From: Candidatus Izemoplasmatales bacterium
GTDB lineage: Bacteria > Bacillota_I > Bacilli_A > Izemoplasmatales > Hujiaoplasmataceae
Length of the DNA stretch: 6,256 nucleotides
Direction: 5' to 3'
NCBI GenBank assembly: GCA_028707415.1
Contig: JAQWBC010000063.1
Coordinates: 1-6,256 of the forward strand
Below are positions 1 through 6,102 of the stretch, one piece after another; within the stretch, counting starts at the first letter, position 1; each line of letters starts with the position of its first letter. The notes under the pieces are model-generated. The model was not told the origin of the DNA. It did no database searches and was given only the letters and a program-made list of their open reading frames with translations. Position numbers and translations under genes: made by a program.

Positions 1-255
1 AAAAAAATCGTATCCATAGAACGAGACATATCCCATAATGTATTGAACCGGTCGATGATTAATAACATATTGGTCGACCCCTTCAAAAAAAGCAATTTGA
101 TTTGTTTCAGGCATTTCCTTATCGATATCAAGGTATAATTCAGTTGGTGTTTTCTGCGAAAAATGCAACAAAAGCAATTTAATACCCGATGCTTCCATCC
201 CATGTGCTCGCGCCGTTTTCTCGCCTTTTCGCAATATAACAGAATAAGTAGCCAT
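1..255 (-). CDS. prmC: Peptide chain release factor N5-glutamine methyltransferase PrmC (HemK), N-terminal part, cut by the window edge
   Basis: PrmC transfers a methyl group from S-adenosylmethionine to the glutamine of the GGQ motif of release factors 1 and 2, which speeds peptide release. Only the first 85 codons are here. They give the helical substrate-binding N-domain, from MATYSVILRKGEK to RPVQYIMGYVSFYGYDFF at residues 68-85; the RPxQYIxGxxxFYG block is a hallmark just ahead of the methyltransferase domain. The SAM-binding motif and the catalytic NPPY motif would lie beyond base 1 and cannot be checked. The ATG sits 1 nt after the prfA stop (TAACATG), with only a weak purine-rich GGGAAGAG upstream inside prfA. 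Translation is therefore probably coupled to prfA. The pairing with its own substrate gene is typical and supports the call. Confidence 0.93.
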   Translation of the reverse strand, partial: MATYSVILRKGEKTARAHGMEASGIKLLLLHFSQKTPTELYLDIDKEMPETNQIAFFEGVDQYVINHRPVQYIMGYVSFYGYDFF

Positions 256-256
256 G

Positions 257-1327
257 TTACTCTTCCCGCTTAGAAAGCTTGCGCTGTTGCTCTTCTGCCA
301 ACAAGGCATCAAGAATGGAATCAAGTTTACCTTCCATAACTCGGTCTAACTGTTGAATACTAAAATTGATTCGATGATCGGTTACTCGATTTTGTGGATA
401 ATTATAGGTTCGGATTTTTTCCGATCGATCACCTGTGCCAATTTTGCTTTTGCGTTCCGCGCCTTCTTTATCAAGTTTTTCTTGCAAGGCCAGATCATAT
501 AAACGCGATCTTAAATTCTTAAGAGCTGAAGCTTTATTTTCTTGCTGACTTTTTTCGTCTTGACATTGTACAACCATTCCCGTAGGGATGTGTGTTAATC
601 GCACGGCTGATTTAGTAGTATTCACCGATTGCCCTCCCGGCCCGGAAGAACAGAAAATATCAATACGAATGTCATTCATATCTAATTCGAAGTCTAATTC
701 TTCCGCTTCTGGCAAAGCAAGAACCGTTGCTGTTGAAGTATGAATTCGCCCAGATGCTTCGGTTTCGGGAACCCGTTGAACTCGATGAACTCCTGATTCA
801 TATTTCATTAGCGAATATACGGAATCGCCGCTAACCGAAAATTCGATTTGTGAAAATCCACCCATTTCAGATACATCCGCAAACATCACAGATACTTTCC
901 AACCGCGTGATTCAGCATATTTAGTATACATTCGGAATAAGTTACCGGCAAAAATATTGGCTTCATCGCCGCCAGCAGCACCCCGTATTTCCATTATAAC
1001 GTTTTTCTCATCGGTCGGATCTTTGGGGATTAATAAAACCTTAAGCATCTCTTCATATGCAATAATTTTATTTTTTAAAGATTCCGATTCCATTTCTGCC
1101 ATTTCCCGAATTTCCGGATCTTCATCATGGGTCATAGCCTTGATTCCTTCGGACTGTTTGAGACAACTTTTGTATTCGCGATACATCACAACAGTTTTTT
1201 CCAATGCCTTTTGTTCTTTGGAAAGCTCGCGGACTCTCTGACGATCCATAGCAATATTAATATCTGACAAAAGTTGCGTTATCTCATTATAACGTTCTTC
1301 AATTTGATCTAATCTTTCGTTTAACAT
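257..1327 (-). CDS. prfA: Peptide chain release factor 1 (RF1)
   Basis: RF1 recognises UAA and UAG in the ribosomal A site and triggers hydrolysis of the finished peptide. The 356-residue length is normal for the family. An N-terminal coiled-coil domain (about residues 1-100) is followed by the GAAGGDEANIFAGNLFRMY block (about 116-134). The stop-codon-reading tripeptide PET is at 187-189, in HRVQRVPETEASGRIHTS; RF2 would have SPF here. The catalytic GGQ is at 231-233 in SSGPGGQSVNTTKSAVRL. An RF2 or a GGQ-domain rescue factor is excluded by the PxT motif and the full length. The start has an AGGAGA Shine-Dalgarno sequence 6 nt upstream. prmC follows after 1 nt, and its product methylates Q233. 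A terminator lies upstream, behind dnaB, so prfA probably has its own promoter. The stop is TAA. Confidence 0.98.
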   Translation of the reverse strand: MLNERLDQIEERYNEITQLLSDINIAMDRQRVRELSKEQKALEKTVVMYREYKSCLKQSEGIKAMTHDEDPEIREMAEMESESLKNKIIAYEEMLKVLLIPKDPTDEKNVIMEIRGAAGGDEANIFAGNLFRMYTKYAESRGWKVSVMFADVSEMGGFSQIEFSVSGDSVYSLMKYESGVHRVQRVPETEASGRIHTSTATVLALPEAEELDFELDMNDIRIDIFCSSGPGGQSVNTTKSAVRLTHIPTGMVVQCQDEKSQQENKASALKNLRSRLYDLALQEKLDKEGAERKSKIGTGDRSEKIRTYNYPQNRVTDHRINFSIQQLDRVMEGKLDSILDALLAEEQQRKLSKREE

Positions 1328-1358
1328 ATTCTTCTCCTAATTACTAATAAAATTTGAA

Positions 1359-1388
1359 TAAGTACATTAATAAAGTTGAACCTGACAA
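1359..1388 (-). promoter_or_regulatory. Possible weak promoter for prfA-prmC
   Basis: The 82-nt gap between dnaB and prfA begins with a terminator, so a promoter is expected. The best candidate is TTGTCA (1388-1383), 18 nt ahead of TACTTA (1364-1359). The -35 is good but the -10 is poor, and the -35 overlaps the U-tract of the dnaB terminator. prfA could instead be fed by incomplete termination, or by another AT-rich hexamer in 1340-1365. Confidence 0.27.
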
Positions 1389-1410
1389 AGAAAAACGGTC
1401 TTACGACCGC
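1387..1410 (-). terminator. Intrinsic terminator after dnaB
   Basis: On the minus strand the sequence directly at the dnaB stop (TAG, 1412-1410) folds into CGGTC-GTAA-GACCG. This is a 5-bp stem, or 6 bp counting an outer G-U pair, with a GNRA-type GUAA tetraloop. TTTTTCTTT follows. The hairpin starts with the last base of the stop codon, so a ribosome finishing dnaB would cover it. The short stem suggests termination may be incomplete, allowing some readthrough into prfA. Confidence 0.8.
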
Positions 1411-2774
1411 TAGAAATTATCTTTGGCTTGGTCAATATTGTACGTTTCTTCATTATTACTAGTGCTTAAATTGCTGAAAGTAGACATATTTTTATTGAAT
1501 AATAATTCAAATTCACCAATCGTACCCGATCGGTTTTTGGCAATGCTCACTTCGACATGGTTCTTTTTTGTCGTTTCTTGATCATAATAGTCTTCGCGAT
1601 ATAAAAACATAACTATATCAGCATCTTGTTCAATTGATCCCGATTCACGCAAATCGGCCATAACCGGTTTTTTCTCTTTTCGCATTTCCACATTTCTCGA
1701 CAATTGTGACAATGCCACTACCGGCACCTTTAATTCACGAGCAACTTCCTTCAAAACACGGCTGATTTCCGAGACTTCTTGAACCCGATTGCCTTGATTT
1801 GTTTGCGTACCACTCAGTAATTGTAAGTAATCGACAACAACTAAATCAAGTTTCTCTTCCTGTTTTAATTTCCGGCATTTGCTGCGAAGATCGGTAACCT
1901 TTACAGTGCCTGAGTCATCAAAATACAGATTCAATTGTGAGAGGCTTCCGACAGCAAAATGGATTTTCTCCCATTCCTGCGGAGTAAGTTTGCCTTGACG
2001 AAGTTTGAAGTTATCAACTTGAGCTTCGCAAGAAAGCAAACGCATTACTAATTGGTCGACACCCATTTCCAAAGAAAAAAAAGCAATATGCGGCCGGCTT
2101 TTCGCTTTGGCAACATTTAAAGCGATATTTAGAGCAAATGCTGTCTTTCCCATTGATGGACGGGCAGCAATAATGAGCAGATCAGATTTTTGTAATCCTA
2201 AAGTATAACGATTAAATTCATAATAACGAGTGTCAAGACCGGTTACGTTGCCACCAATTTGCGCTTGCTCAGCAATTTTACCAACTAATAGATTGGCGAT
2301 TTCTCCAACGCCCTTAAAATCGCTAGTGCGTTTATCTTTAGTGATACCAATTACCTTTTTTTCAACGTCATCAATAAAGTCCGGGGTGTTATCAATTGTA
2401 TAAGATTTCTCGATAATTTCCCGGCAAGTATCTTGGATTCGCCTCGTAATGGATTTATCTTTAACAATGTTGATATAATTTAAAAGATTTGCAGTTGATG
2501 GCACAGCATCAATTAGTCCGGCCACATACTCGACGCCACCAGCTTTGGCGAGCAAATTTCGATTTTCTAAGCGATCAATCAGCGTTGTATAATCAATGAA
2601 GATATCTTCGTGATGTAAATCCCGCATCACGGTGTACAACACCTGATGATTAGGAGAATAAAAATCCTGTTGTTGTAGTTTGTCTAGAATAGTTTTAATC
2701 GATCCTTGTTCGAAGAAAACGGAACCAAGTACCGCTTGTTCAGCTTCGATGTTTTGTGGAATTTTTTGTTCCAT
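1410..2774 (-). CDS. dnaB: Replicative DNA helicase DnaB (DnaC in Bacillus nomenclature)
   Basis: Hexameric 5'-3' helicase that unwinds DNA at the replication fork and works with primase. The 454-residue length is normal. The N-terminal DnaB domain starts with PQNIEAEQAVLGSVF (residues 6-20). A linker leads into the RecA-like ATPase domain from about 175. Walker A is AARPSMGKTAF (203-213, K210/T211), the catalytic glutamate is in FSLEM (E236), and Walker B is LDLVVVDYLQLL (309-320, D315). The glutamine-sensor and DNA-binding stretch is ALSQLSRNVEMR (354-365), followed by LRESGSIEQDADIV. The arginine-finger region is AKNRSGTIGEF (412-422, R415). The usual PTGF ahead of the ATPase core reads DTRY here, a mild divergence. 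No intein is present. GGAGG lies 6 nt before the ATG. The gene follows the gdpP-rplI ORF by 26 nt, as in the conserved gdpP-rplI-dnaB cluster, and is probably co-transcribed with it. The stop is TAG. Confidence 0.98.
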   Translation of the reverse strand: MEQKIPQNIEAEQAVLGSVFFEQGSIKTILDKLQQQDFYSPNHQVLYTVMRDLHHEDIFIDYTTLIDRLENRNLLAKAGGVEYVAGLIDAVPSTANLLNYINIVKDKSITRRIQDTCREIIEKSYTIDNTPDFIDDVEKKVIGITKDKRTSDFKGVGEIANLLVGKIAEQAQIGGNVTGLDTRYYEFNRYTLGLQKSDLLIIAARPSMGKTAFALNIALNVAKAKSRPHIAFFSLEMGVDQLVMRLLSCEAQVDNFKLRQGKLTPQEWEKIHFAVGSLSQLNLYFDDSGTVKVTDLRSKCRKLKQEEKLDLVVVDYLQLLSGTQTNQGNRVQEVSEISRVLKEVARELKVPVVALSQLSRNVEMRKEKKPVMADLRESGSIEQDADIVMFLYREDYYDQETTKKNHVEVSIAKNRSGTIGEFELLFNKNMSTFSNLSTSNNEETYNIDQAKDNF

Positions 2775-2800
2775 GGCGATCCTCCGTTTCGGGGTAAATC

Positions 2801-3247
2801 CTATTTTTCTTCGATAATCTGTAAATTGATTACGGCGGTAACATCCTTATGTAGTTTAACCAAAACCTTATAAACTCCTAGGGAGTGAATATTATCCTCG
2901 AGCATAATTTTGCGTTTATCGATTTCAAGATTGTAGACTTTCTTATATTCTTCGGCGATTTGTTTGTTATTTATAGCTCCGAAAAGTTTTCCTGACTCAC
3001 CAATCTTGACATATAATTTGATTGGTTTTTCTTCAATTTCGGTTTTGAGTTTCTTCATGGCTTCTAAATCAGCTAAAGCATCATTTTCCACTTTTGACTT
3101 TTCATCTTCAATCGCTTTGATATTAGAATTGCTTGCTTCAATGGCTTGTTTTGAAGTTAGCAGGTAATTTCCATATCCTGTCGCCACTTCGATAACATCG
3201 CCTTTTTTACCTTTGCCTTTGACATCTTTAATTAAAATAATTTTCAT
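2801..3247 (-). CDS. rplI: Ribosomal protein L9, encoded within the fusion ORF and probably also made alone from an internal start
   Basis: L9 binds 23S rRNA near the base of the L1 stalk with its N-domain and extends a long helix and C-domain outward; it helps keep the reading frame. This in-frame segment is 148 residues long, the normal size of free L9. It begins MKIILIKDVKGKGKKGDVIE, the classic L9 start. GYGNYLLTSKQAIEA follows and corresponds to the family's GYARNFLIPKGLA block, one residue shorter. A charged connecting helix (about 45-75) and the C-domain (to VINLQIIEEK) complete it. AAGGAG (3262-3257) lies 9 nt before the ATG at 3247-3245, so ribosomes can probably start here. Ribosomes need soluble L9, and the fusion product would be membrane-anchored, so free L9 is expected. 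No L9 stop or start codon is missing; only the upstream GdpP stop is absent. The stop is TAG. Confidence 0.85.
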   Translation of the reverse strand: MKIILIKDVKGKGKKGDVIEVATGYGNYLLTSKQAIEASNSNIKAIEDEKSKVENDALADLEAMKKLKTEIEEKPIKLYVKIGESGKLFGAINNKQIAEEYKKVYNLEIDKRKIMLEDNIHSLGVYKVLVKLHKDVTAVINLQIIEEK

Positions 3248-5242
3248 GGTCGCATTCTCCTTAAATGAAGATTTCAATATTTCTTCAAGCTTTAGTACGA
3301 TATCAGGAATATTTCCTCCGGTTATTTGGGCCGCTGCATTATTTAAGTGACCACCACCGCCGAATTGTTCCATCATAACCGAAACATTATATTTATCGAC
3401 AGAACGAGCGGAGATAGCAATGGTCTCATTACCGATGTTTCCAATAGCAAATGCGGCAATGATGTTATCAATTTCTAAGAGTTCATCAGCTGTTTTTGCA
3501 AGTTGAACCCGATCGGTTTTACTTTCTGAAGCCATAGTCGCTATGGCAAAACGGTCGTTAATTATTTGAGCTGAGTTGACAAGATTGGATTTAGTTTTAA
3601 TGTCATCAAGTGATTCCCGAAGAATCAACTTTGCCTTAAAGGGGTCGGCAGCGTACCGTTTCAGTAACGCAGCTGCTTCAAAGGTTCTTACTCCGGTTCG
3701 ATAGGTGAAATTATTCGTATCAATCATCATTCCCGCAAGCATAATGGTTGTCTCGAACCCATCGATTTCCAGTTCATAATTATATAGTTCCATCATCTCG
3801 ATAACAAGTTCTACCGATGATGATGCATAAGGTTCAACATAATTCAAACTGACTTCGGAAAGCAAATTGTCAATCCGACGATGATGATCAATAATAGCAA
3901 TGTTCTTTGTCTTTTCCAGTAATTTGGGTTCGATGGTTTGGGTTGGACTGTGGTGATCAACCAAGATTAAAAGGCTGTTAGAAGTAATCGCGTCCATTGC
4001 ATCATCGGGATCAATCAAATATTCCAATAATTTGACATCTTCCCGATTTAGCATATCGATAACTTTTGCGCAAGTATGATCAATACGATCGAAATCAATG
4101 ATAATTCGGGAATGCTTCCCTTGAGCAATTGCTAAATGTAACAGCCCAATCGCCGAACCAAATGCATCTAAATCGGTATTATGGTGTGGCATAATATAAG
4201 TAGCTTCCGATTTGGAAATCAGATCACTAATGGCACGAGAATTGATACGAGCGGTAATTTTTGTCCGTTTTTCAACGGTGTTGCTTTTTCCGCCAAACAT
4301 CTTAAGTGATTGATTCTGAATATTAACGACGACTTGATCGCCACCGCGTCCAAGCGCCAGTTTCAAAGCTTCATCAGCTAATTCTCCAAGTTTATCGGCT
4401 AATGTATCAAAGCAGGCAACACCCATGCTTAAAGTAACCCGAACTTCGTTTTGATTGGATATTTCGTTGATTTCATCCAATATGGAAAATTCATCTTTCA
4501 TAACCTGTTCTAATTGCTTTTTGGACAGATAGATGACAGATTTTTCGGGTCGGAGGTTTAAAAAGAGGATGTCATATTTGCGACACCAATTGTCCATAGC
4601 TCCTAACAGTTTTCCTTGAATATTGTTTTTTACCTGCAAATCCATATTTGCGGTGGCTTCATCGAGATTATCAAGATTGACGATACCGATGGCATTTGTA
4701 TTATCATTAAGACGTCTTTTGCATTCTTCACGTTCAGTAACTTCAAACAAGTAAGCACATTTGTTTTTGGGATAATGAACGACTTCATAGTCTTTACCAT
4801 AGATATTGAGAATGAATTTACCTTCGCGTTTTTGAATCAGGTTGTACAAGTTTTCATGGATAAAGGATAGTTTTCGTTCAACAAGAATATTCGAAAAAAA
4901 CTCCTTGGCAATTCCGTTTGCCCAGGTAATGGTAAAATTGTCATCGTAAAGAATCATCCCCACAGGAAGGTAATTTAAGGCAATATCCTCGCTGTTTTTT
5001 AAGCGCCGGGATAATAAATTGGTTTCTTTAATCTTTTCTTCAAGGGTTCGAATTTTTCCAACACGCTTACGATTGCTAAAAGCCATAACTAATGAACTAA
5101 TGATTATAGTTGCTAACAAGCAGACATAAAGGATTATGTATATATGGTTATCTAAAGACCACAAATAAACGAACCCAAGAATGCTTAACGAAAAAAAGAT
5201 TATTATGGTCAATATTATCATCACAATTGAACGTTTTTTCAT
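2801..5242 (-). CDS. gdpP: Fusion of GdpP-type cyclic-di-AMP phosphodiesterase with ribosomal protein L9
   Basis: The first ~660 residues are a complete GdpP, the membrane enzyme that hydrolyses c-di-AMP to pApA. Two transmembrane helices (about 5-27 and 33-55) are followed by a PAS-like domain (about 85-170) and a degenerate GGDEF domain (about 180-305) with no GGDEF signature. The DHH domain has HHNTDLDA (353-360), LVDHHSPT (427-434), IIDHHRR (450-456) and MMIDTNNFTYRTG (505-517). These carry the metal ligands expected for the family: H353, D357, D359, D429, H453 and D508. The DHHA1 domain ends with FGGGGHLNNAAAQI (627-640). Residues 666-813 are a full L9. The linker SSFKENAT is the translated L9 ribosome-binding region. 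Free GdpPs are about 655-660 residues, so neither partner is truncated. AAAGGAG lies 7 nt before the ATG and a strong promoter lies upstream. I recall a named family, bifunctional signaling protein/50S ribosomal protein L9, in acholeplasmas and phytoplasmas; I cannot check that here. c-di-AMP activity is inferred from the domain order. Confidence 0.93.
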   Translation of the reverse strand: MKKRSIVMIILTIIIFFSLSILGFVYLWSLDNHIYIILYVCLLATIIISSLVMAFSNRKRVGKIRTLEEKIKETNLLSRRLKNSEDIALNYLPVGMILYDDNFTITWANGIAKEFFSNILVERKLSFIHENLYNLIQKREGKFILNIYGKDYEVVHYPKNKCAYLFEVTEREECKRRLNDNTNAIGIVNLDNLDEATANMDLQVKNNIQGKLLGAMDNWCRKYDILFLNLRPEKSVIYLSKKQLEQVMKDEFSILDEINEISNQNEVRVTLSMGVACFDTLADKLGELADEALKLALGRGGDQVVVNIQNQSLKMFGGKSNTVEKRTKITARINSRAISDLISKSEATYIMPHHNTDLDAFGSAIGLLHLAIAQGKHSRIIIDFDRIDHTCAKVIDMLNREDVKLLEYLIDPDDAMDAITSNSLLILVDHHSPTQTIEPKLLEKTKNIAIIDHHRRIDNLLSEVSLNYVEPYASSSVELVIEMMELYNYELEIDGFETTIMLAGMMIDTNNFTYRTGVRTFEAAALLKRYAADPFKAKLILRESLDDIKTKSNLVNSAQIINDRFAIATMASESKTDRVQLAKTADELLEIDNIIAAFAIGNIGNETIAISARSVDKYNVSVMMEQFGGGGHLNNAAAQITGGNIPDIVLKLEEILKSSFKENATMKIILIKDVKGKGKKGDVIEVATGYGNYLLTSKQAIEASNSNIKAIEDEKSKVENDALADLEAMKKLKTEIEEKPIKLYVKIGESGKLFGAINNKQIAEEYKKVYNLEIDKRKIMLEDNIHSLGVYKVLVKLHKDVTAVINLQIIEEK
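3245..3262 (-). promoter_or_regulatory. Ribosome-binding site and start codon of rplI inside the fusion ORF
   Basis: Minus-strand AAGGAGAATGCGACCATG holds a near-perfect Shine-Dalgarno sequence 9 nt ahead of ATG. It is read through in the fusion frame as K-E-N-A-T-M. It closely resembles the gdpP start itself (AAGGAGTGCGACAATG), which suggests it is a working initiation site and not chance coding sequence. An ATG at 3255-3253 lies too close to the AGGAG and is out of frame. Confidence 0.75.
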
Positions 5243-5272
5243 TGTCGCACTCCTTTCGTGATTAACAGAATA

Positions 5273-5300
5273 ATTATATCATATAATGATAAAATTGCAA
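5273..5300 (-). promoter_or_regulatory. Strong sigma-A-type promoter with extended -10 for gdpP-rplI-dnaB
   Basis: The minus strand has -35 TTGCAA (5300-5295), a 16-nt spacer, and a perfect -10 TATAAT (5278-5273) preceded by TGA (5281-5279), the extended -10 element. The predicted transcription start is near 5266, about 24 nt before the gdpP ATG, leaving a short leader with AAAGGAG (5256-5250). The terminator of the rpsR unit lies just upstream, so this promoter makes gdpP-rplI-dnaB independent of rpsF-ssb-rpsR. The -10 sits inside a palindrome, ATTATAT-C-ATATAAT (5273-5287). Confidence 0.87.
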
Positions 5301-5320
5301 TTTCGAAACCATAAAGTCAT

Positions 5321-5348
5321 AAAAAAAAGACTCGATGAGTCTTTTTTT
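5321..5348 (-). terminator. Intrinsic terminator after rpsR
   Basis: On the minus strand, 4 nt past the rpsR stop codon, AAAAAAAGACTC-ATC-GAGTCTTTTTTT forms a 12-bp stem. It has 5 pairs of GACTC/GAGTC plus 7 A-U pairs, with a 3-nt loop, and runs into eight T. It is nearly symmetric and could work in both directions, but no plus-strand gene approaches it. It ends the rpsF-ssb-rpsR transcript. Confidence 0.9.
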
Positions 5349-5352
5349 GTAT

Positions 5353-5619
5353 CTAGTCTTTGACGAAAGGCAATAAAGCCATGAAACGAGCACGTTTAAT
5401 AGCGACAGCAAGGTGTTTCTGAAAATATGCTTTCGTACCGGTTACGCGTCTGGGTAAAATTTTACCCCGCTCCGAAATGAACTTTTTTAACATTTCAAAG
5501 TCCTTAAAATCGATATAGGAAATCTTATTATCAGTAAAATAACATCTTTTTTTCGTTTTTCTCCGCATCACTCGGTTGCCGGTTTGGCCTCCAGATTGCG
5601 GTCTTCCGCTGGTATACAT
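5353..5619 (-). CDS. rpsR: Ribosomal protein S18
   Basis: S18 is a small-subunit protein that pairs with S6 on the platform of the 30S subunit. The core is clear: RRKTKKRCYFTDNKISYIDF (residues 19-38), then FISERGKILPRRVTGT (48-63) and AIKRARFMALLPFVKD at the C-terminus. These are the expected S18 RNA-binding residues. At 88 residues it is about 9 longer than the common 79-residue form. The extra part is a flexible N-terminus rich in Gly, Ser and Gln (MYTSGRPQSGGQTGN). A perfect AGGAGG (5632-5627) 7 nt before the ATG supports this start over the internal Met at residue 18. The gene lies 15 nt after ssb and is the last gene of rpsF-ssb-rpsR. In many bacteria the S6:S18 complex represses this operon through the rpsF leader, which is outside the window. 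The stop is TAG. Confidence 0.97.
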   Translation of the reverse strand: MYTSGRPQSGGQTGNRVMRRKTKKRCYFTDNKISYIDFKDFEMLKKFISERGKILPRRVTGTKAYFQKHLAVAIKRARFMALLPFVKD

Positions 5620-5634
5620 CTTAAATCCTCCTAT

Positions 5635-6087
5635 TTAGAATGGCAGATCATCTTCAATGACATGAATGTCATTATTTTTTTCAATGGTTGTTTCTTTTTC
5701 GACTGAACGATTGTTGTCGTTAAATTGGCCCTTCGGTTCCAAGAACTCGACGGAATCACAAATAATTTCGGTAACATATCGTTTTGTGTTGGTTTTTTCA
5801 TCCATATAGTCACGAGTCTGAAGGCGACCGTCAATAGCAACCATATGTCCTTTACTGACATATTTGCTGATGTTTTCGGCTTGCTTTCTCCAAGCAACGC
5901 ACGGAAAGAAATCCGTAGCAGTGTTATTGTAATTACTAGTGGAATTATCATTGCTATTACTCTGGTTGCTTGAAAATGGCCGATTAACTGCGATGGTAAA
6001 AGACACAAAAGCAATATTGTCTTTATTGGTGTGTCGTAATTCTGGGTCTTTAACCAAACGGCCGACAAGCACAACTCGGTTTAACAT
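5635..6087 (-). CDS. ssb: Single-stranded DNA-binding protein (SSB)
   Basis: SSB coats single-stranded DNA during replication, repair and recombination, and recruits partners through its C-terminal tip. The OB fold begins MLNRVVLVGRLVKDPELRHT (1-20). FTIAVNRPF (30-38) and FFPCVAWRKQAENISKYVSKG (60-80) follow, and then VAIDGRLQTRDY (83-94). The tail ends DDLPF (146-150), the acidic partner-binding tip. The protein has 150 residues. The short tail between the OB fold and the tip (about 118-145) is rich in Asn and charged residues. The loop at 39-57, between FTIAVNRPF and TDFFPCV, holds an Asn/Ser-rich insert longer than in typical SSBs, which have a short QGE-like turn there. GGAGGGG lies 5 nt before the ATG. 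The gene sits between rpsF and rpsR as in most Firmicutes. The stop is TAA. Confidence 0.97.
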   Translation of the reverse strand: MLNRVVLVGRLVKDPELRHTNKDNIAFVSFTIAVNRPFSSNQSNSNDNSTSNYNNTATDFFPCVAWRKQAENISKYVSKGHMVAIDGRLQTRDYMDEKTNTKRYVTEIICDSVEFLEPKGQFNDNNRSVEKETTIEKNNDIHVIEDDLPF

Positions 6088-6102
6088 CGATACCCCTCCA
6101 GC

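Noticed and set aside
957..1241. Plus-strand open frame of 94 codons opposite prfA
   Set aside because: Antisense shadow of the conserved prfA coding sequence, with no domain and no convincing ribosome-binding site.
2087..2189. Possible intein insertion at the DnaB Walker A motif, a known intein site
   Set aside because: Walker A and flanks are contiguous and the protein has normal length.
2964..3167. Plus-strand open frame of 67 codons opposite rplI
   Set aside because: Ser/Phe-rich antisense shadow of the Lys/Glu-rich L9 connecting helix.
3940..3962. Second DHH tripeptide (D429-H430-H431) as a possible duplicated DHH domain
   Set aside because: It aligns with the family's VDTHKPS-like motif II. 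The signature DHH is the later IDHHRR (451-456), so there is one DHH domain.
4339..4704. Possible active diguanylate cyclase in the GGDEF-like domain of GdpP
   Set aside because: The GGDEF signature and the catalytic acidic residues are absent. GdpP proteins normally carry a degenerate domain here.
4616..4870. Plus-strand open frame of 84 codons opposite the GdpP PAS/GGDEF region
   Set aside because: Low-complexity Phe/Ile-rich antisense translation. The minus strand is a clear gene.
5631..6074. A 147-codon open frame on the minus strand overlapping ssb in another phase
   Set aside because: It lies almost wholly within ssb, has no recognisable domain, and has an unnatural Leu/Ile/Thr-rich composition. 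ssb is unmistakable here.
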